Assembly (NCBI GenBank): GCA_003427395.1
Contig: BFEA01000058.1
Coordinates: 2,966,121 to 3,009,487 of the forward strand
Reading direction: 5' to 3'
Source of the DNA: Chara braunii
Lineage: Eukaryota; Streptophyta; Charophyceae; Charales; Characeae
DNA: 43,367 nucleotides
In this document: positions 1 through 10,319 of the stretch, one piece after another
Position numbering within the stretch: the stretch's first letter is position 1
Layout: every line of letters begins with the position of its first letter
Program-made: the position numbers and the translations under genes
The notes under the pieces: model-generated
Told to the model about the DNA's origin: nothing
What the model saw: only the letters and a program-made list of their open reading frames with translations
Databases searched by the model: none

Positions 1-744
1 TTGTCTGGACATCCGGTAGGGACCGAGGTAGGTTGTTTCGGCCAGGATCGTAGGACCAGGACTTGGGCCTGCGCTCAGGACCATCAATCGAACATTAGGT
101 TCGACGATCTTGATTGCAGACTGAGGGCTGCTCAGCCATGCCCAGCGGTACATAGCTGGGCAAGTCCTCCACTTTGAGGACATTCGGGCTGGAGCCTCAG
201 TTGGACGTCACTCTACTAGAGTAGCGTCAATTATTGGAGAGTTGTGATAGAGCAATGTTAGATGAGTAAAGGAGTTGGCTGGAGTGGAGAGGTTGGCGAA
301 GGGCATATCCAAGAGGGAGAGAGAGACTTACTTGGGTGCCATAACTTGGATTCATATCGGTCATGCGATCGGCCTTCAGCAGCAACCTGCATCGGGAGTC
401 ATCACCTTCGCTGGTCAGTATTCGTGGCATCATCATCAGGAGCATGCGGGAGAGGAGAGTTCTTCTTCTCCTCCTTCTGATTCTTCGCCGCATCTTTATT
501 CCCACTATTTTTCTTCTCCTCCTCTGCCTCCCTCTTGTTGTTAACTCTATTCTTAATAAAGGGGGGGAGAGATTTCAGGCAGTGACTATTTTAGGCACAT
601 ATGCGCCCAGGATCCGATTCGATATTTTTGAGGACAGACATTGGCTGGACATTTGACGGGGAGACTACTTTAACTAGAAGTTCTATTCATATTCTATCCC
701 CTCCATTTTCGTCTCTCCTACGTCTTTATCATTTGTGGTTGCTT
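1..744. other. Unassigned sequence, no gene seen
   Basis: I see no convincing coding region, RNA gene or repeat here. The short open frames around 230-660 overlap one another on both strands and read through a CTCCTCCT-rich tract, giving Arg- or Ser-rich strings typical of low-complexity DNA. The opening bases (TCTGGACATCCGG, GGGACCGAGG) are loosely like the CCGGAC-rich stretch at 43197-43277, but the resemblance is too short to interpret. Confidence 0.5.
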
Positions 745-803
745 CCCGAAGCACATTTTCGGTATTGAAACACCGAAAGCACTTCGGCATATGACTTTGC
801 AAT
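745..803 (+). repeat. Solitary copy of the nested-palindrome satellite unit
   Basis: A single diverged copy of the hairpin unit that forms the array at 1385-2960: CCCGAAGCAC, a TTTTCGGTATTGAAA centre and GCACTTCGG. It is followed by ATGACTTTGCAATTTTTT, which matches the start of one of the array spacers (ATGACTTCGCAAAAAATAC). It lies about 600 bp upstream of the main array, so the family is not confined to the tandem block. Confidence 0.8.
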
Positions 804-843
804 TTTTTATTATTATTATTATTTATTTATTTTTTGAGAAACG

Positions 844-898
844 CCCCCACTAGTGTTAGTGGTGTTGAGAAGAGCAGACACCACTAGCACTTGGGGGG
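844..898. repeat. Imperfect inverted repeat (hairpin)
   Basis: The arms 844-865 (CCCCCACTAGTG then TTAGTGGTGT) and 878-898 (ACACCACTAGCACTTGGGGGG) are near-perfect reverse complements around a loop of about 12 bases. There are no coding signals. It could be the end of a small non-autonomous transposon, but I see no target-site duplication. Confidence 0.6.
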
Positions 899-1384
899 AG
901 GCTCCATCTATTGGTGGGGAGCATCACCTGCTGGGAATCGGGCCTAGCGTCCCATATACAATTTAAACTGGAATATGTCAGAGAGATACAGTTGTGAGAG
1001 TTTGTCTGCCAGCATTGATTACCCTGGTGTCCAAGGGATTGACTCAGCAGGAAGCGGGGGAGGGGGGGACCTCTTCACCTTAGAACCGGCGCCAGATACC
1101 TACTACTGCACACTAGTCCCTCCCTCCGTTTACCCTCCCAATCTCCTGTGCTGCTGGAGACCGGGTCCAGCGTCCCTGAACTGAAACTGAACTGCACTTT
1201 TCTAGGAGAGTAACTAAAAAGGACTTCTGCTCCCGCACTGCTCACTCTACTCCGTACCTTTGCATGTCAACCATGGTCAGCTGGTGGGGCGGGAAAGGGT
1301 CCGGGAAGTCAGTGGGCGGTCGCAATGGGACCTCCTGTCCCACCCTGGTCCAATCGCAAAAATTAATAACTAAAACATTGAAAT
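899..1384. other. Unassigned sequence, no gene seen
   Basis: No gene is recognisable. Two stretches, about 934-970 and 1153-1190, resemble each other (GCTGGGAATCGGGCCTAGCGTCCC and GCTGGAGACCGGGTCCAGCGTCCC are related words, given here only as similar), so this may be a diverged direct duplication. The 69-codon frame at 975-1184 has no recognisable motif. Confidence 0.4.
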
Positions 1385-2960
1385 CCCGAAGTGCGTTTTC
1401 GGTACCGANACACCGAAAACACTTCGGGATATGATGTATTAAACACCGAAATGCCGAAGTGCGTTTTCGGTACCGAAACACTGAAAGCACTTCGGGATAT
1501 GATATACTAGATGGTAGAAAATCGACCAAGTTAAACACCGAAATCCCGAAGTGCATTTTCGGTACCGAAACACCGAAAGCACTTCGGTATGACTCCACAA
1601 AAAATAATAACTAAAACACTGAAATCCTGAAGTGCGTTTTCGGTACCAAAACACCGAAAGCACTTCGGGATATGATGTATTAAACACCGAAATGCCGAAG
1701 TGCGTTTTCGGTGCCGAAACACCGAAAACACTTCGGGATATTATATACTAGATGGTAGAAAATCGACTAAGTTAAACACCGAAATCTCGAAGTGCATTTT
1801 CGGTACCAAAACACCGAAAACACTTCGGGATAAAAGGATGGAGATGATAAAAAATCGACGAAGTTAAATACCGAAATCCCGAAGTGCGTTTTCGGTACCG
1901 AAACATGGACAACACTTCGGGATATGATGTATTAACCACTGAAATCCCGAAGTGTGTTTTCGGTAACGAAACCTTGAAAGTACTTCGGGATATGACTTCG
2001 CAAAAAATACTAAGTAAAACACCGAAATCCCGAAGTGCGTTTCCGGTACCGAAACACCGAAGCACTTCGGGATATAATGTATTAAACACCGAAATGTCGA
2101 GGTGCGTTTTCGGTACCGAAACACCAAAAGCACTTCAGGATATGATATACTAGATGGTAGAAAATCGACTAAGTTAAACACCAAAATCCCGAAGTGCATT
2201 TTCGGTACCGAAACACCGAAAGCACTTCGGGATAAAATGATGGAGATGATAGAAAATCGACCAAGTTAAATACCGAAATCCCGAAGTGGGTTTTCGGTAC
2301 CGAAATGCTGCTAGCACTTCGGGATATGATGTATTAATCACCGAAATCCTGAAGTGTATTTTCGGTACCGAAATACTGAATGCACTTCGGGATATGACTT
2401 CGCAAAAAATACTAATTAAAACACCGAAATCCCGAAGTGTGTTTTCGGTACCGAAACACCGAAAGTACTTCGGGATATGACTTCGCAAAAAATACTAACT
2501 AAAACACCGAAATCCCGAAGTGCGTTTTCGGTACCGAAACACCGAAAGCACTTCGGGATAAAATGATGGAGATGATAAAAAATCGACTAAGTTAAATACC
2601 GAAATCCCGAAGTGCGTTTTCGGTACCGAAAGATGGATAGCACTTCGGGATATGATGTATTAACCACCGAAATCCCGAAGTGTATTTTCTGTACCGAAAC
2701 ACCAAAAGCACTTCGGGATATGACTTCGCAAAAAATACGAAGTAAAACACCGAAATCCCGAAGTACGTTTTCGGTACCGAAAGACCGAAAGCACTTCCGG
2801 ATATGATGTATTAAACACCGAAATACCGAAGTGCATTTTCGGTACCGAAACACTGAAAGCACTTCAGGATATGATATACAAGATGGTAGAAAATCGACTA
2901 AGTTAAACACCGAAATCCCGAAGTGCATTTTCGGTACCGAAACACCGAAAGCACTTCGGG
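1385..2960 (+). repeat. Satellite array of 20 hairpin units with higher-order structure
   Basis: Twenty hairpin units of about 44 bp start near 1385, 1453, 1545, 1626, 1694, 1786, 1878, 1946, 2029, 2096, 2188, 2280, 2348, 2431, 2514, 2606, 2674, 2757, 2826 and 2917. Each has outer arms CCCGAAGTGC and GCACTTCGGG around a perfect inner palindrome TTTCGGTACCGAAA. Four spacer classes alternate: A (ATGATGTATTAA), B (ATACTAGATGGTAGAAAATCG), C (ATGACTTCGCAAAAAATAC) and D (AAATGATGGAGATGAT). Spacers run A B C | A B D A C | A B D A C | C D A C | A B, so five-unit blocks recur at about 402-403 bp (1626 to 2029 to 2431). Units in the same block position share variants: 1878, 2280 and 2606 have altered second arms, and 1946, 2348 and 2674 have AGTGT. 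Overlapping open frames are repeat artefacts. Confidence 0.93.
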
Positions 2961-4971
2961 ATATAACTTCCCTGAACTAGTAAGTTAAATCTCGAAACCA
3001 CTTTTCGGTGTTCACAAAGCGCGAAGTTATAAACAGACATTTTGTCTTCGAAAAACCTAAACACCGATTTCGCTAACTTGTTTTAGCAAATTCGGTATCT
3101 TTTCGCTAACAAGCTTCGCTGCTAGGTTCGACGAATTTTTCGGGGTCCATTAACCACGAGTGTATAAATCTGGGAAGCCTACCTTTCTAAAGGAAATGCT
3201 TCCCAAATTTTTACTAATTTAGAGAGTACTTGGGTATTGACATGTGTTATTCGTTAATGAGTTGCACGATTCCCAAGCCTGCTGTCATATTCAGCAAATG
3301 GTAGTGAAATGTTTGAGGCTCTGAGCGAGAAGAATCAACAGGCGCCAATAAATCCTGAGTGACCAGTTGATGAATGGCGAGTAAGAGATAAGTTTCTCCC
3401 TTCGTCTGTCCCCTTCTAGTGATGATTAACTTCCCCGGGAAAGTTCAGATTGGTCTGCTTCACCAGCTAGCTTCGCCACCTACTTTTACACCCTCTTTTA
3501 GTTTACCATTAGGTGGTTGGCTAATTAGTAAAAGTGTGGTTACTGAGCAACCCTTACTCCTATCCTAAAGGTATTGGGTTTCCCCGTCCTACTGTAAATA
3601 AAGTTAGAGCTAAGTCTGAATTCGGTCATTGTAGACTCGATACTCGTGTGATGGGAAAAAGGGGGGCTACCCTCAGATCTGTTGCATACATTCTGGCCAA
3701 ATACCTACTTGACGGAGACTAAAGGCTTCTTTAAAGTTCTGGTTTCGTCAAGGTTTCAATTGCGAGGTCGCTCGTGTGTGCGAGCGTGTAAGTAGATGAG
3801 GACGCCCGGGGTTAGTCTCTTGCTCAGACGGCTAAAGATGAATCCTGCTCAGTCTGCGCCATATGCTGGTGTCAATAGTCATCAATTGTAATTTGTACCA
3901 TTGTTGAATGTGACCTTGAGTCACTGAGTCGCTGGGAAAACACACAGAGTAAACAAAGCTATCGTCTGTAGTGCCTTGTGCTCTACCTGAGTATCAACTA
4001 TTGCTAAGGTGCAACCAATGAGATATCCGAGAGGAAAACCGAGAGAAGTTGTGTTTTGGACTAAGAGTTTTTAGCTTCGGCACTGACTGAGACTATGCTC
4101 GAGGTTGCTGTATTAAACGTGGAGTTTTACTCAGGTTACCAGATCAGGGCCTGAGCGTGTCCCAAGCTTTAGCCTACCTCTCAGTGCTGGTCCAACTCCA
4201 TGTTTGATTCCTTCTGGATAAGTGACACCGAAGGTTAAGCTTTAGATGGGCACGATGATGAACCCGGCTTGAAGTCATATGATACATAGGTTGACGTTGT
4301 ACACATGAAATCTTTTGTGAATCTCAATTCTCTACGAGTTGTGATGGGTCTTACGGAGTATGCACGAGAAGTTGTGCGGATTCCGTCACTTAGGACGTGG
4401 TCCACCTGTGCCTGAGTAGGACTTAAAGAGAGGGCAGTATTTTGTCGACCCCTCTTGCCAGGTTGATCCGGTGGTCTTTCTAGGCTACCTTGTGACGAGA
4501 AAGCCATGTGGCCAGCCTAACGATAAACGACCAGCTTTCGAAAACTGCAGGCAAACTAAAACCAACCGGAAGGGTTCACTCCGACTTGACTCTAGTAATT
4601 CGCTGCTCTACACTCGGCGTTTTGTTAAACCCTCTGACGGACAACAATCAGTTAGCCCGTCAAGCCTCTCGTCAGAAGAGATTCATTTGATTACCCACAT
4701 ACCCAGCACACTGGTGCAGTCCTATCACCTCAGATTAAAGAGGCGGTATTAGTTGTTGTTAGTTAGGCCGCCCAAAGCCAACGCTCCTTTGTCGGTGTAG
4801 ATCTCGTTTTAGCATCGAGTCAGCAAGCAGATAAGTCTAAGTACAGAAGGCCCTTCAACTGTTTGTTTTTTATTTTTCCCTTAAAAATTAAGGGGAGCTA
4901 ATGGTGTCTAAATTGCCTGTGTTAAATAGCAAGGTCAGAAGTTGACTGCAGGCCTGGTGTGAAAGGAAACC
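2961..4971. other. Unassigned sequence with no recognisable gene
   Basis: From 2961 to about 3130 the DNA still carries fragments of the satellite vocabulary (AACACCGAT, TTTTCGGTG) but no full unit. At 3172-3204 a 7-bp stem (GGGAAGC with GCTTCCC) encloses 19 bases. Beyond that I see no RNA gene and no coding region with recognisable motifs; frames at 3534-3722, 4235-4507 and 4471-4752 are short, overlap and lack family signatures. It may be old transposon leader or LTR sequence, which I cannot demonstrate. Confidence 0.4.
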
Positions 4972-5331
4972 ATGGAGAATAAAGACAAAGTGGGGATGAC
5001 CTATACTCTCCACCGGGACAAAAAAAACGGATGGGAAAAAAAGACAATCAAAGACATTCAGCATAGCTTGGAACTAATGAGGACAAGTGCATTGAGTTTA
5101 GTGAGAGGCGAAGAACTTCTCTTCATCCAGCACGTAACCTCCTTGGAACAGACGAGAAACTACACAGCACCGATTCCTTGCTTGAGACGGTGGAGCAGGC
5201 CAGGGCAAGGCTCAGGTGATCGCAAGTATACTTGGATTTCTTCTCATGAGATGCCTCAGGCTACAGACACTTCGAATATTAAGTACCACCTAATCGTCAG
5301 CAGTTCATTCAGTTTTTTCGTGGTTAAGTGA
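4972..5331 (+). CDS. Unrecognised 119-codon open frame, possibly spurious
   Basis: I do not recognise this frame. It opens with ATG in a fair context (ACCATGG) and has a Lys-rich first 35 residues, a short hydrophobic tail and no motif that places it in a family. Its flanks hold no promoter or splice signals that I can defend, and in-frame extension is blocked on both sides. It sits in the long stretch between the satellite array and the Penelope-like element, where everything else looks like decayed repeat. It could be a remnant of an element leader or chance open sequence; I favour the latter slightly. Confidence 0.15.
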   Translation: MENKDKVGMTYTLHRDKKNGWEKKTIKDIQHSLELMRTSALSLVRGEELLFIQHVTSLEQTRNYTAPIPCLRRWSRPGQGSGDRKYTWISSHEMPQATDTSNIKYHLIVSSSFSFFVVK

Positions 5332-5707
5332 CCAGAGCTCAGCGACTTACTGCCCAACATCATTCAATCATCTGAGTTATTATAAATCTTCAATCAGCAC
5401 ACAGTCAGTATTTGATCAGCACCAGATCAACTTTCAAGTGTCCGAGTTACCTGAAGCTTCTAGTCAAAAATCTATCATCACGCGGACATTGTCCAACTCT
5501 CAGGGACCAGACATCATCCAGTCAAAAATTCAATCAGTCTGCAAACGTCATCTAATCAAGCATTTATCTAATATTCGAGCATCAATTAATCGAGTTTTTG
5601 ACCAGTACCTCCGTTACAATCGGGTCGACGACTAATCAATACTCAACCAACACTTGGTTGTGGGAGCTGCTTGGAGCCCCCCCGGATCAGAGCCAATTAA
5701 GGTCTAG
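5332..5707. other. Unassigned sequence, no gene seen
   Basis: It is rich in short scattered words such as ATCAGCAC, CAGATCA and AATCAATC, but has no clear tandem period and no coding motif. The 65-codon frame at 5438-5635 is Ser- and Ile-rich and not recognisable. Confidence 0.35.
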
Positions 5708-6007
5708 TTGCGTAATTCAATTGGGGTTCCATTTACAGCAACCAGGTACCTTGAAAAGAGAGAAAAAAAACTAGATAAGAACGGAACGAAGCTGATCCGT
5801 TGCTTTGGACCCAAGCTCTACACTGATTATCCTAACCCTCCAGTTCCATTTACTCTCACTGACGGCTCTAGTTGGGGTGACCTGGTGGGTCTGGCAAAGA
5901 GGTACATTTCGCCTGCAACAATTGACTACGAATCAGTAACTGAGCCTTCTGAGTTCCCACATCTCAGACGAGGGATCTTTTCTCAGTTGTATCTTCCTAC
6001 GTTGTAG
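5708..6007 (+). CDS. Unrecognised 99-codon open frame
   Basis: I cannot assign this frame to a family. Its first codon is TTG rather than ATG, so the start is uncertain and it may be the surviving part of a longer interrupted frame. The composition looks more protein-like than its surroundings: a basic stretch early (EKREKKLDK), then a mixed segment with several Pro, Tyr and Trp residues and a Leu/Tyr-rich end. No domain, membrane segment or repeat stands out. No neighbouring frame continues it in a way I can trace. It may be a piece of an old retroelement protein. Confidence 0.2.
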   Translation: MRNSIGVPFTATRYLEKREKKLDKNGTKLIRCFGPKLYTDYPNPPVPFTLTDGSSWGDLVGLAKRYISPATIDYESVTEPSEFPHLRRGIFSQLYLPTL

Positions 6008-6823
6008 GAGGAGTTCTGTGCTATGGTCGATTTTCGTATCATGGGATTTAGATGGAAGTGCTCAGAGCTAGCAGGCTTTAGGTGGCTCTACATAGAGAGG
6101 CCACAACCTCAGAGAGTAAGAAGACATGGCCGAAAGCCCAAACCGACATACGACAAAATGAGAGATTGAGTGTGAGGATTCGGAGGAATGAGTGATGACT
6201 CTTGACTGATGCTGGCCATGCTCTCTACATGTGTACTTTCTGAGACTGTTATGAGTTCCCATTCTTCCCTCACTCAACTTTTCCTCTACCTGAGTCAGTC
6301 AGTCTTGCTTCTTGCATTGTTCCTGCTGATGCTTGCTTTTCTCTGATGATTTTGTCACAGTTCTCAAAATTACTAAATTGGCAAAATTGATGCATGCATG
6401 ACACACTTGAATTTTATGATTATTATTCGTATGATTCGTTGTTGTTCCGAATCAAAATAAAAGATTCCTAAGACCGGGGGCCGGCGAAGACCGCAAACGA
6501 AGGGTCTCGCTCGAAGCCGGACGCACACAACAGGAAGGGATTTGCTTATTTAATTTATTTTATTTATTGCAATCGCATACAAAATCATGCGTGACAGCCT
6601 GTTGGCTTTCCGGTCGCCTGAAGTGGCCCGACTGAAAGAAGTGCGACAAAAATGGCGCCATTCCCGGGGACATGAAAAATTTTCATGTCCGGAACGAGCC
6701 TGAGTCAACAAACAGTTTTGAGCTTTGATTAGGCCATGAAAACTGTTAACAATTCCTGAATTTTCAAGATTGATTTTGCAATCTTTCTTGAGTCATTATT
6801 CTCTTGGAAAACTAAGTTGCTAA
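6008..6823. other. Unassigned sequence upstream of the Penelope-like element
   Basis: No gene is seen. Around 6470-6535 the DNA becomes GC-rich (GACCGGGGGCCGGCG, GAAGCCGGACG), then turns AT-rich with short TTTATTTA runs. PLEs are typically preceded by pseudo-LTR sequence, so part of this could be the 5' portion of the element at 6824, but I found no matching copy downstream. The last in-frame stop before the element's open frame is TAA at 6821-6823. Confidence 0.35.
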
Positions 6824-7279
6824 CGAAAAGAGGAAGCGGGTCAGTGCGCGGACCCCTATCGTGAACTCGCCTTCCGGCGCTCGTGCGAAGTCTCGCTCCC
6901 GCGGAGTGTCAAGGCTCGACCGAAGCGCATCGAAGTCTCCTCGGATGAGGAGGGAGCCGAGGGAGTGAAGCAGAATCTTCAGGCCAAGATGAAAAATAAT
7001 AGTGAACTGTATGACATCAAACGTATGTTGGTTGCTCGTATGCAAGGATTAGGCGATAAAAAAGGGAAGACGAAAGTGGTTGAACCTACAAGCGTCATAC
7101 CCAACATCACTGATGAGGACTCAGATGACATCGACATCGTGCAGAACGGGCCAAATGCCGTTGAGGAGGAGGAAGAGGACGAAGGTGGTCTTGCAGCGTA
7201 CATGAAGATCCGATTGAACTTCTACAGCTCTCTACACTATACTCGGGTACAAGACCTATGCAGAGAGAAGGGCATTTAG
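6824..7279 (+). pseudogene. PLE N-terminal region with acidic stretch and SAP-like motif
   Basis: The frame is open from 6824, just after TAA 6821-6823, to TAG 7277-7279, and it continues in the same frame into the endonuclease piece at 7280. It starts basic, passes a Glu/Asp-rich stretch (EEEEEDEGG, about 7160-7190), and then has a Leu/Arg-spaced helix pair (RVQDLCREKGI, the stop, YFRKEMGAWELARRDL). That pattern resembles the SAP DNA-binding motif of two amphipathic helices joined by a short turn. No start codon can be fixed, because ATG codons occur only within the segment (for example in QAKMKNN). The stop could be a mutated Gln or Lys codon. The SAP assignment is by pattern only. Confidence 0.55.
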
Positions 7280-7930
7280 TATTTCCGCAAGGAAATGGGG
7301 GCTTGGGAGCTTGCGAGACGGGATCTACAAGACTATGCCAATCTTCTGAAGGATGAGAAGGCCGGAAAAAAAGGCGAGCCGTCCAAGAAGGCTGATGACT
7401 TGGAAGGAGATCCGGACAAGTCATCTGAATCGCACCCCGTCAGGGGTGGCTACAGTCTGAGGTCGTTGCTACGGGCTGCGAAGCGAATCACCGATCTTAA
7501 ACAGTGTGTTGATAGTTCTCTGTGCGCTCTCCTTGACTATGTCCACACACTAATAATAATGCTTGCCTGCTTACTGGGTCTTATTAGTTGGGGCAAGGCT
7601 TTCGTACCACTGTGGTTGCGGATGGACTCTGGCCAGTGGGATCAAATGTATGATGCTAAATGCTGCGTGTATATCCTAATCTCGCTAAAATATAAACTCA
7701 CATATGTGGGGAAGACAGTTCGGTCTCTTAAGGAGAGATGATCTGAGCATCGCAGATCGACTAACGGTGGGAGTAAGCAAAAAGTTCATTCTTGGCTGCG
7801 AAAAGTAGGGAGTTAACATTATGTTTCTATTCCGATTTGGTTTGGTGAGGTCTGCACTATTGAATCGTTAGAAACCGTCTTGATCAGGAGTCTGAACCTT
7901 GGACTTAACGCAAGTGGAATTAAAGGCAAA
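7280..7930 (+). pseudogene. GIY-YIG endonuclease domain of the PLE
   Basis: This continues the frame of the N-terminal piece. A charged linker leads to the GIY-YIG fold beginning near 7664: CVYILISL...TYVGKT is the GIY...YIG core, followed by LKER, a nonsense codon (TGA 7739-7741) and SEHRRS, the expected basic helix. A second nonsense codon (TAA 7814-7816) lies before the C-terminal part ESLETVLIRSLNLGLN, where Glu (codon 7871-7873) is the probable metal-binding residue and LNLGLN is the typical closing motif. The enzyme nicks target DNA for retrotransposition. I see no CCHH zinc-finger pattern, which fits Chlamys rather than other PLEs. An A15 run at 7937-7951 coincides with a frameshift to the next piece. 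Confidence 0.82.
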
Positions 7931-7951
7931 TCGAATAAAAAAAAAAAAAAA

Positions 7952-9140
7952 TCATAGTGGACGTAAGAAAAAGGGAAAAGCCAACCCGGTCGCCATCAAT
8001 AAACCCTTGTTGTTCGAATGCGCTGAAGTCGAAGTAAGTGGCGAACCCGACCTACTTCGTATCTTTAAACTGTTGAAAAATAGTAGGAAACGACGCATGA
8101 TTAGCGTGTCTAATAACACAGGCTGCAGATAGTTGAAAGTTTGGCGTCTAGTGGTTTTATTGTTTGGCTTTACCAAAGTTTGTTGCCATGGCAGTAACTT
8201 GCTGTTGAAAGATGCCCAACGAGAGATTGAGGCCGGGGGAGTATGGCAGATTTCTGAGCTGACCAGAACAAGGACAAAGTTCGAACAAAAAAAAACAGAA
8301 TTGGTCGCACTATTAAGAGCCCCTTGGAAACGTAAAGATCTTTATATGTGTGAGTTGGACGAGTTGATTGAACTCAACAATGCTGTGAAAACGGTGAACC
8401 ATGAATGTGGTCGGCAGATTATCCATGGTATCTTAACCAATGTCTTCAAGAGGAAATTTGGTTTGAATCCCCGTGTGAATATCATGATAAAGATCCGCTT
8501 TTGTACGACTATTGACAAAGCATGTGTTGAAATGGAAGTTAAGAAGTGGATTGGAAATAATGTGTTACCCCCCTCACTGGCTGACTTGTTCGCAAAGAGA
8601 ACCAGAGTGGTTTGGACTAAAGCCAAATCGGTGGGTGATCTTCTGCACAACCAAAAGGCCTTTGCACAGCGTAGCAGTTTCGACTGCGTCTGTGCTGACC
8701 TCGACTTACCTTGTAGGAACGGACGTGTCGCAGTCAAGCTCGGCGAGGTGGATTTCATAAATCCCTTTTTGTTTAACTCAAAGAATGTGCCTTTTCCAGG
8801 CACTATTGTCATTAACAATGGTCTAAGCAAGGCCTCTAATGATGCTTTTAATTGTCTGCAAAAAATGAGGGTGATCCAGACATAATTTCGTATTAACCCG
8901 CTGGTGGTACGCAGAAACGGCCTCCCCAAACCTACTGGTTGTGCTCTTAATGAGTATGTCATGGGGGTCAAGCAAGTCTTTTCTGGCTTGGTCCTTTCTC
9001 CCCTTGACCGGAACCCCGGTGAAACTTGGATTGAATGCCCAAAGAGGTACGAAGAAGGGCTAAAGAAGATGTTCTTAGAGAACGCGAATTATGAAGTGGT
9101 ATTGAAGGAAAAAAGTCCCGTTCTGATGAAAAATGCGTGA
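7952..9140 (+). pseudogene. PLE linker region with CxC motif, before the RT
   Basis: After the A15 run the coding frame shifts and then stays the same through 9140, with nonsense codons TAG 8130-8132 and TAA 8883-8885. The longest open part is 250 codons (8133-8885). It is rich in Lys/Arg and Leu helices and contains DCVCADLDLP (Cys codons 8685-8687 and 8691-8693), matching the CxC signature reported between endonuclease and RT in N-terminal-endonuclease PLEs. The part after 8885 runs toward the RT fingers. The antisense 209-codon frame at 8342-8971 is a shadow of this region. Functions of the linker are not established beyond joining the domains. Confidence 0.75.
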
Positions 9141-10319
9141 TTCATATAAAGTTGAGAAGCTCACAGAAGCAGCCAATTGGGATGCACATGGAATGCTGCA
9201 ACATGCGTACATTATGCCAAAAGAAAAAGATAAAGATAGAAGGAGACCTATTGTACCCTCCTATCTCAGTCTTTTTCGGTCTGCTTCTAGTGTGTTGTCC
9301 TTAGGCCTGAATGAACTAATAAGGAGAATCCGTGTTCCGCACTTCAATCTGAGATGCTTGAATGACCTGGGGATGAAATCAAAAAAGTGAACCCAAGATG
9401 TGAAAAGACAGAGGATCTCAAGATTGTGGCCCGTACATATGATATCAAAGAGCAATTACCACACCATGAGATTCGCCTAGCTGTCGGATGGGTGGTGAGC
9501 ATACTTGCAGAACGGGGGATAAAATGGTTCAGATTCAATAGTTGGAAGAAGTTAGTAACTTTCGGGAAATCGCACGGGGAAGCGGGGTGGAAGTCCCTCA
9601 GGCTCAGCAAACTGATTTCGCTAACTAACTTCTAATTAAAAAATACTGTTTTTCTTGTTTCCGATGGTATCTTAAAGCAGAAGAAGGGTCTCCCTATGGG
9701 AGGCCGAGCAAGCCCGCTGTTGGCGTGTATCATGTGTATGTTTGCTGAGTCCAGGTTCATTCGATCCCTTGGGACCGATGTCAGGCTCCTATCAGGGAAG
9801 CGGTACATCGATGATCTCCTTCTCTTTTCTTTTTTCCTGAGCACTGACCCGGAAGGGGAGAAAAATGTTAAGGAAGGATTAAACCGGATCTCAACATGCT
9901 ACCCTTCTGAGCTAATCTTGGAACGGACAGACCCGGAGGCTGACATTCTCGATTTCCTGGAAACCAGGATTGTGGTGACTAATGGTGACATTACAGTCCT
10001 CGCTGCTCACAAATAAAAAAACGTCAGGACTATCTGGTCTTCCACAAGTTTGCGATTATGTACCTTTAAAGATGTGTTTTCCTTTGGCCCAAGGATTGCC
10101 AAATATGCCACTGTTGCTAATATCATCATGAGGATTTCTCAGAACTGCAATAATGAAGGTCTGATCTGCTGCGCGGTCCTATCTCTGGTCGAGGAACTCT
10201 GGAAGCAGGCATACCCTGCGGATATCGCAATCGCAGGTTTACAGTGGATGCAACGGCGGGACCCCAGATCACTTTGGGGTAAGCTCGAGTGCTTAATTAA
10301 AATACTGTATTCTCCATAA
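9133..10319 (+). pseudogene. Penelope-type reverse transcriptase domain, interrupted
   Basis: It starts in a new frame at 9133 with a PKEKDKDRRRPIVPSY motif (fingers, RT motifs 1-2), then returns to the linker frame near 9385. It continues with YDIKEQLPHHEI (motif A, Asp codon 9441-9443), QKKGLPMGGRASPLL (motif B), RYIDDLLLF (motif C, codons 9804-9815) and ADILDFLETRI...TVLAAHK (motifs D-E). Nonsense codons lie at 9633-9635 and TAA 10014-10016. Beyond the latter, SFGPRIAKYATVANI looks like the thumb region. All catalytic Asp residues of motifs A and C are kept, so inactivation comes from frameshifts and stops only. The RT copies element RNA at the nicked target. Confidence 0.82.

Noticed and set aside
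1242-2928. Many 80-118-codon frames across the satellite, with recurring FRCFGTENALRDFG-like peptides
   Set aside because: The peptides are translations of the hairpin units; they occur in several frames and both strands, and unit length is not kept in multiples of three.
1385-2960. CRISPR-like array (regular palindromic repeats with spacers)
   Set aside because: Spacers fall into only four classes that recur in order, the unit is a degenerate satellite and the genome is eukaryotic.
8342-8971. 209-codon antisense frame in the PLE
   Set aside because: Antisense shadow of the linker frame, which carries the CxC motif and joins to the RT in frame.
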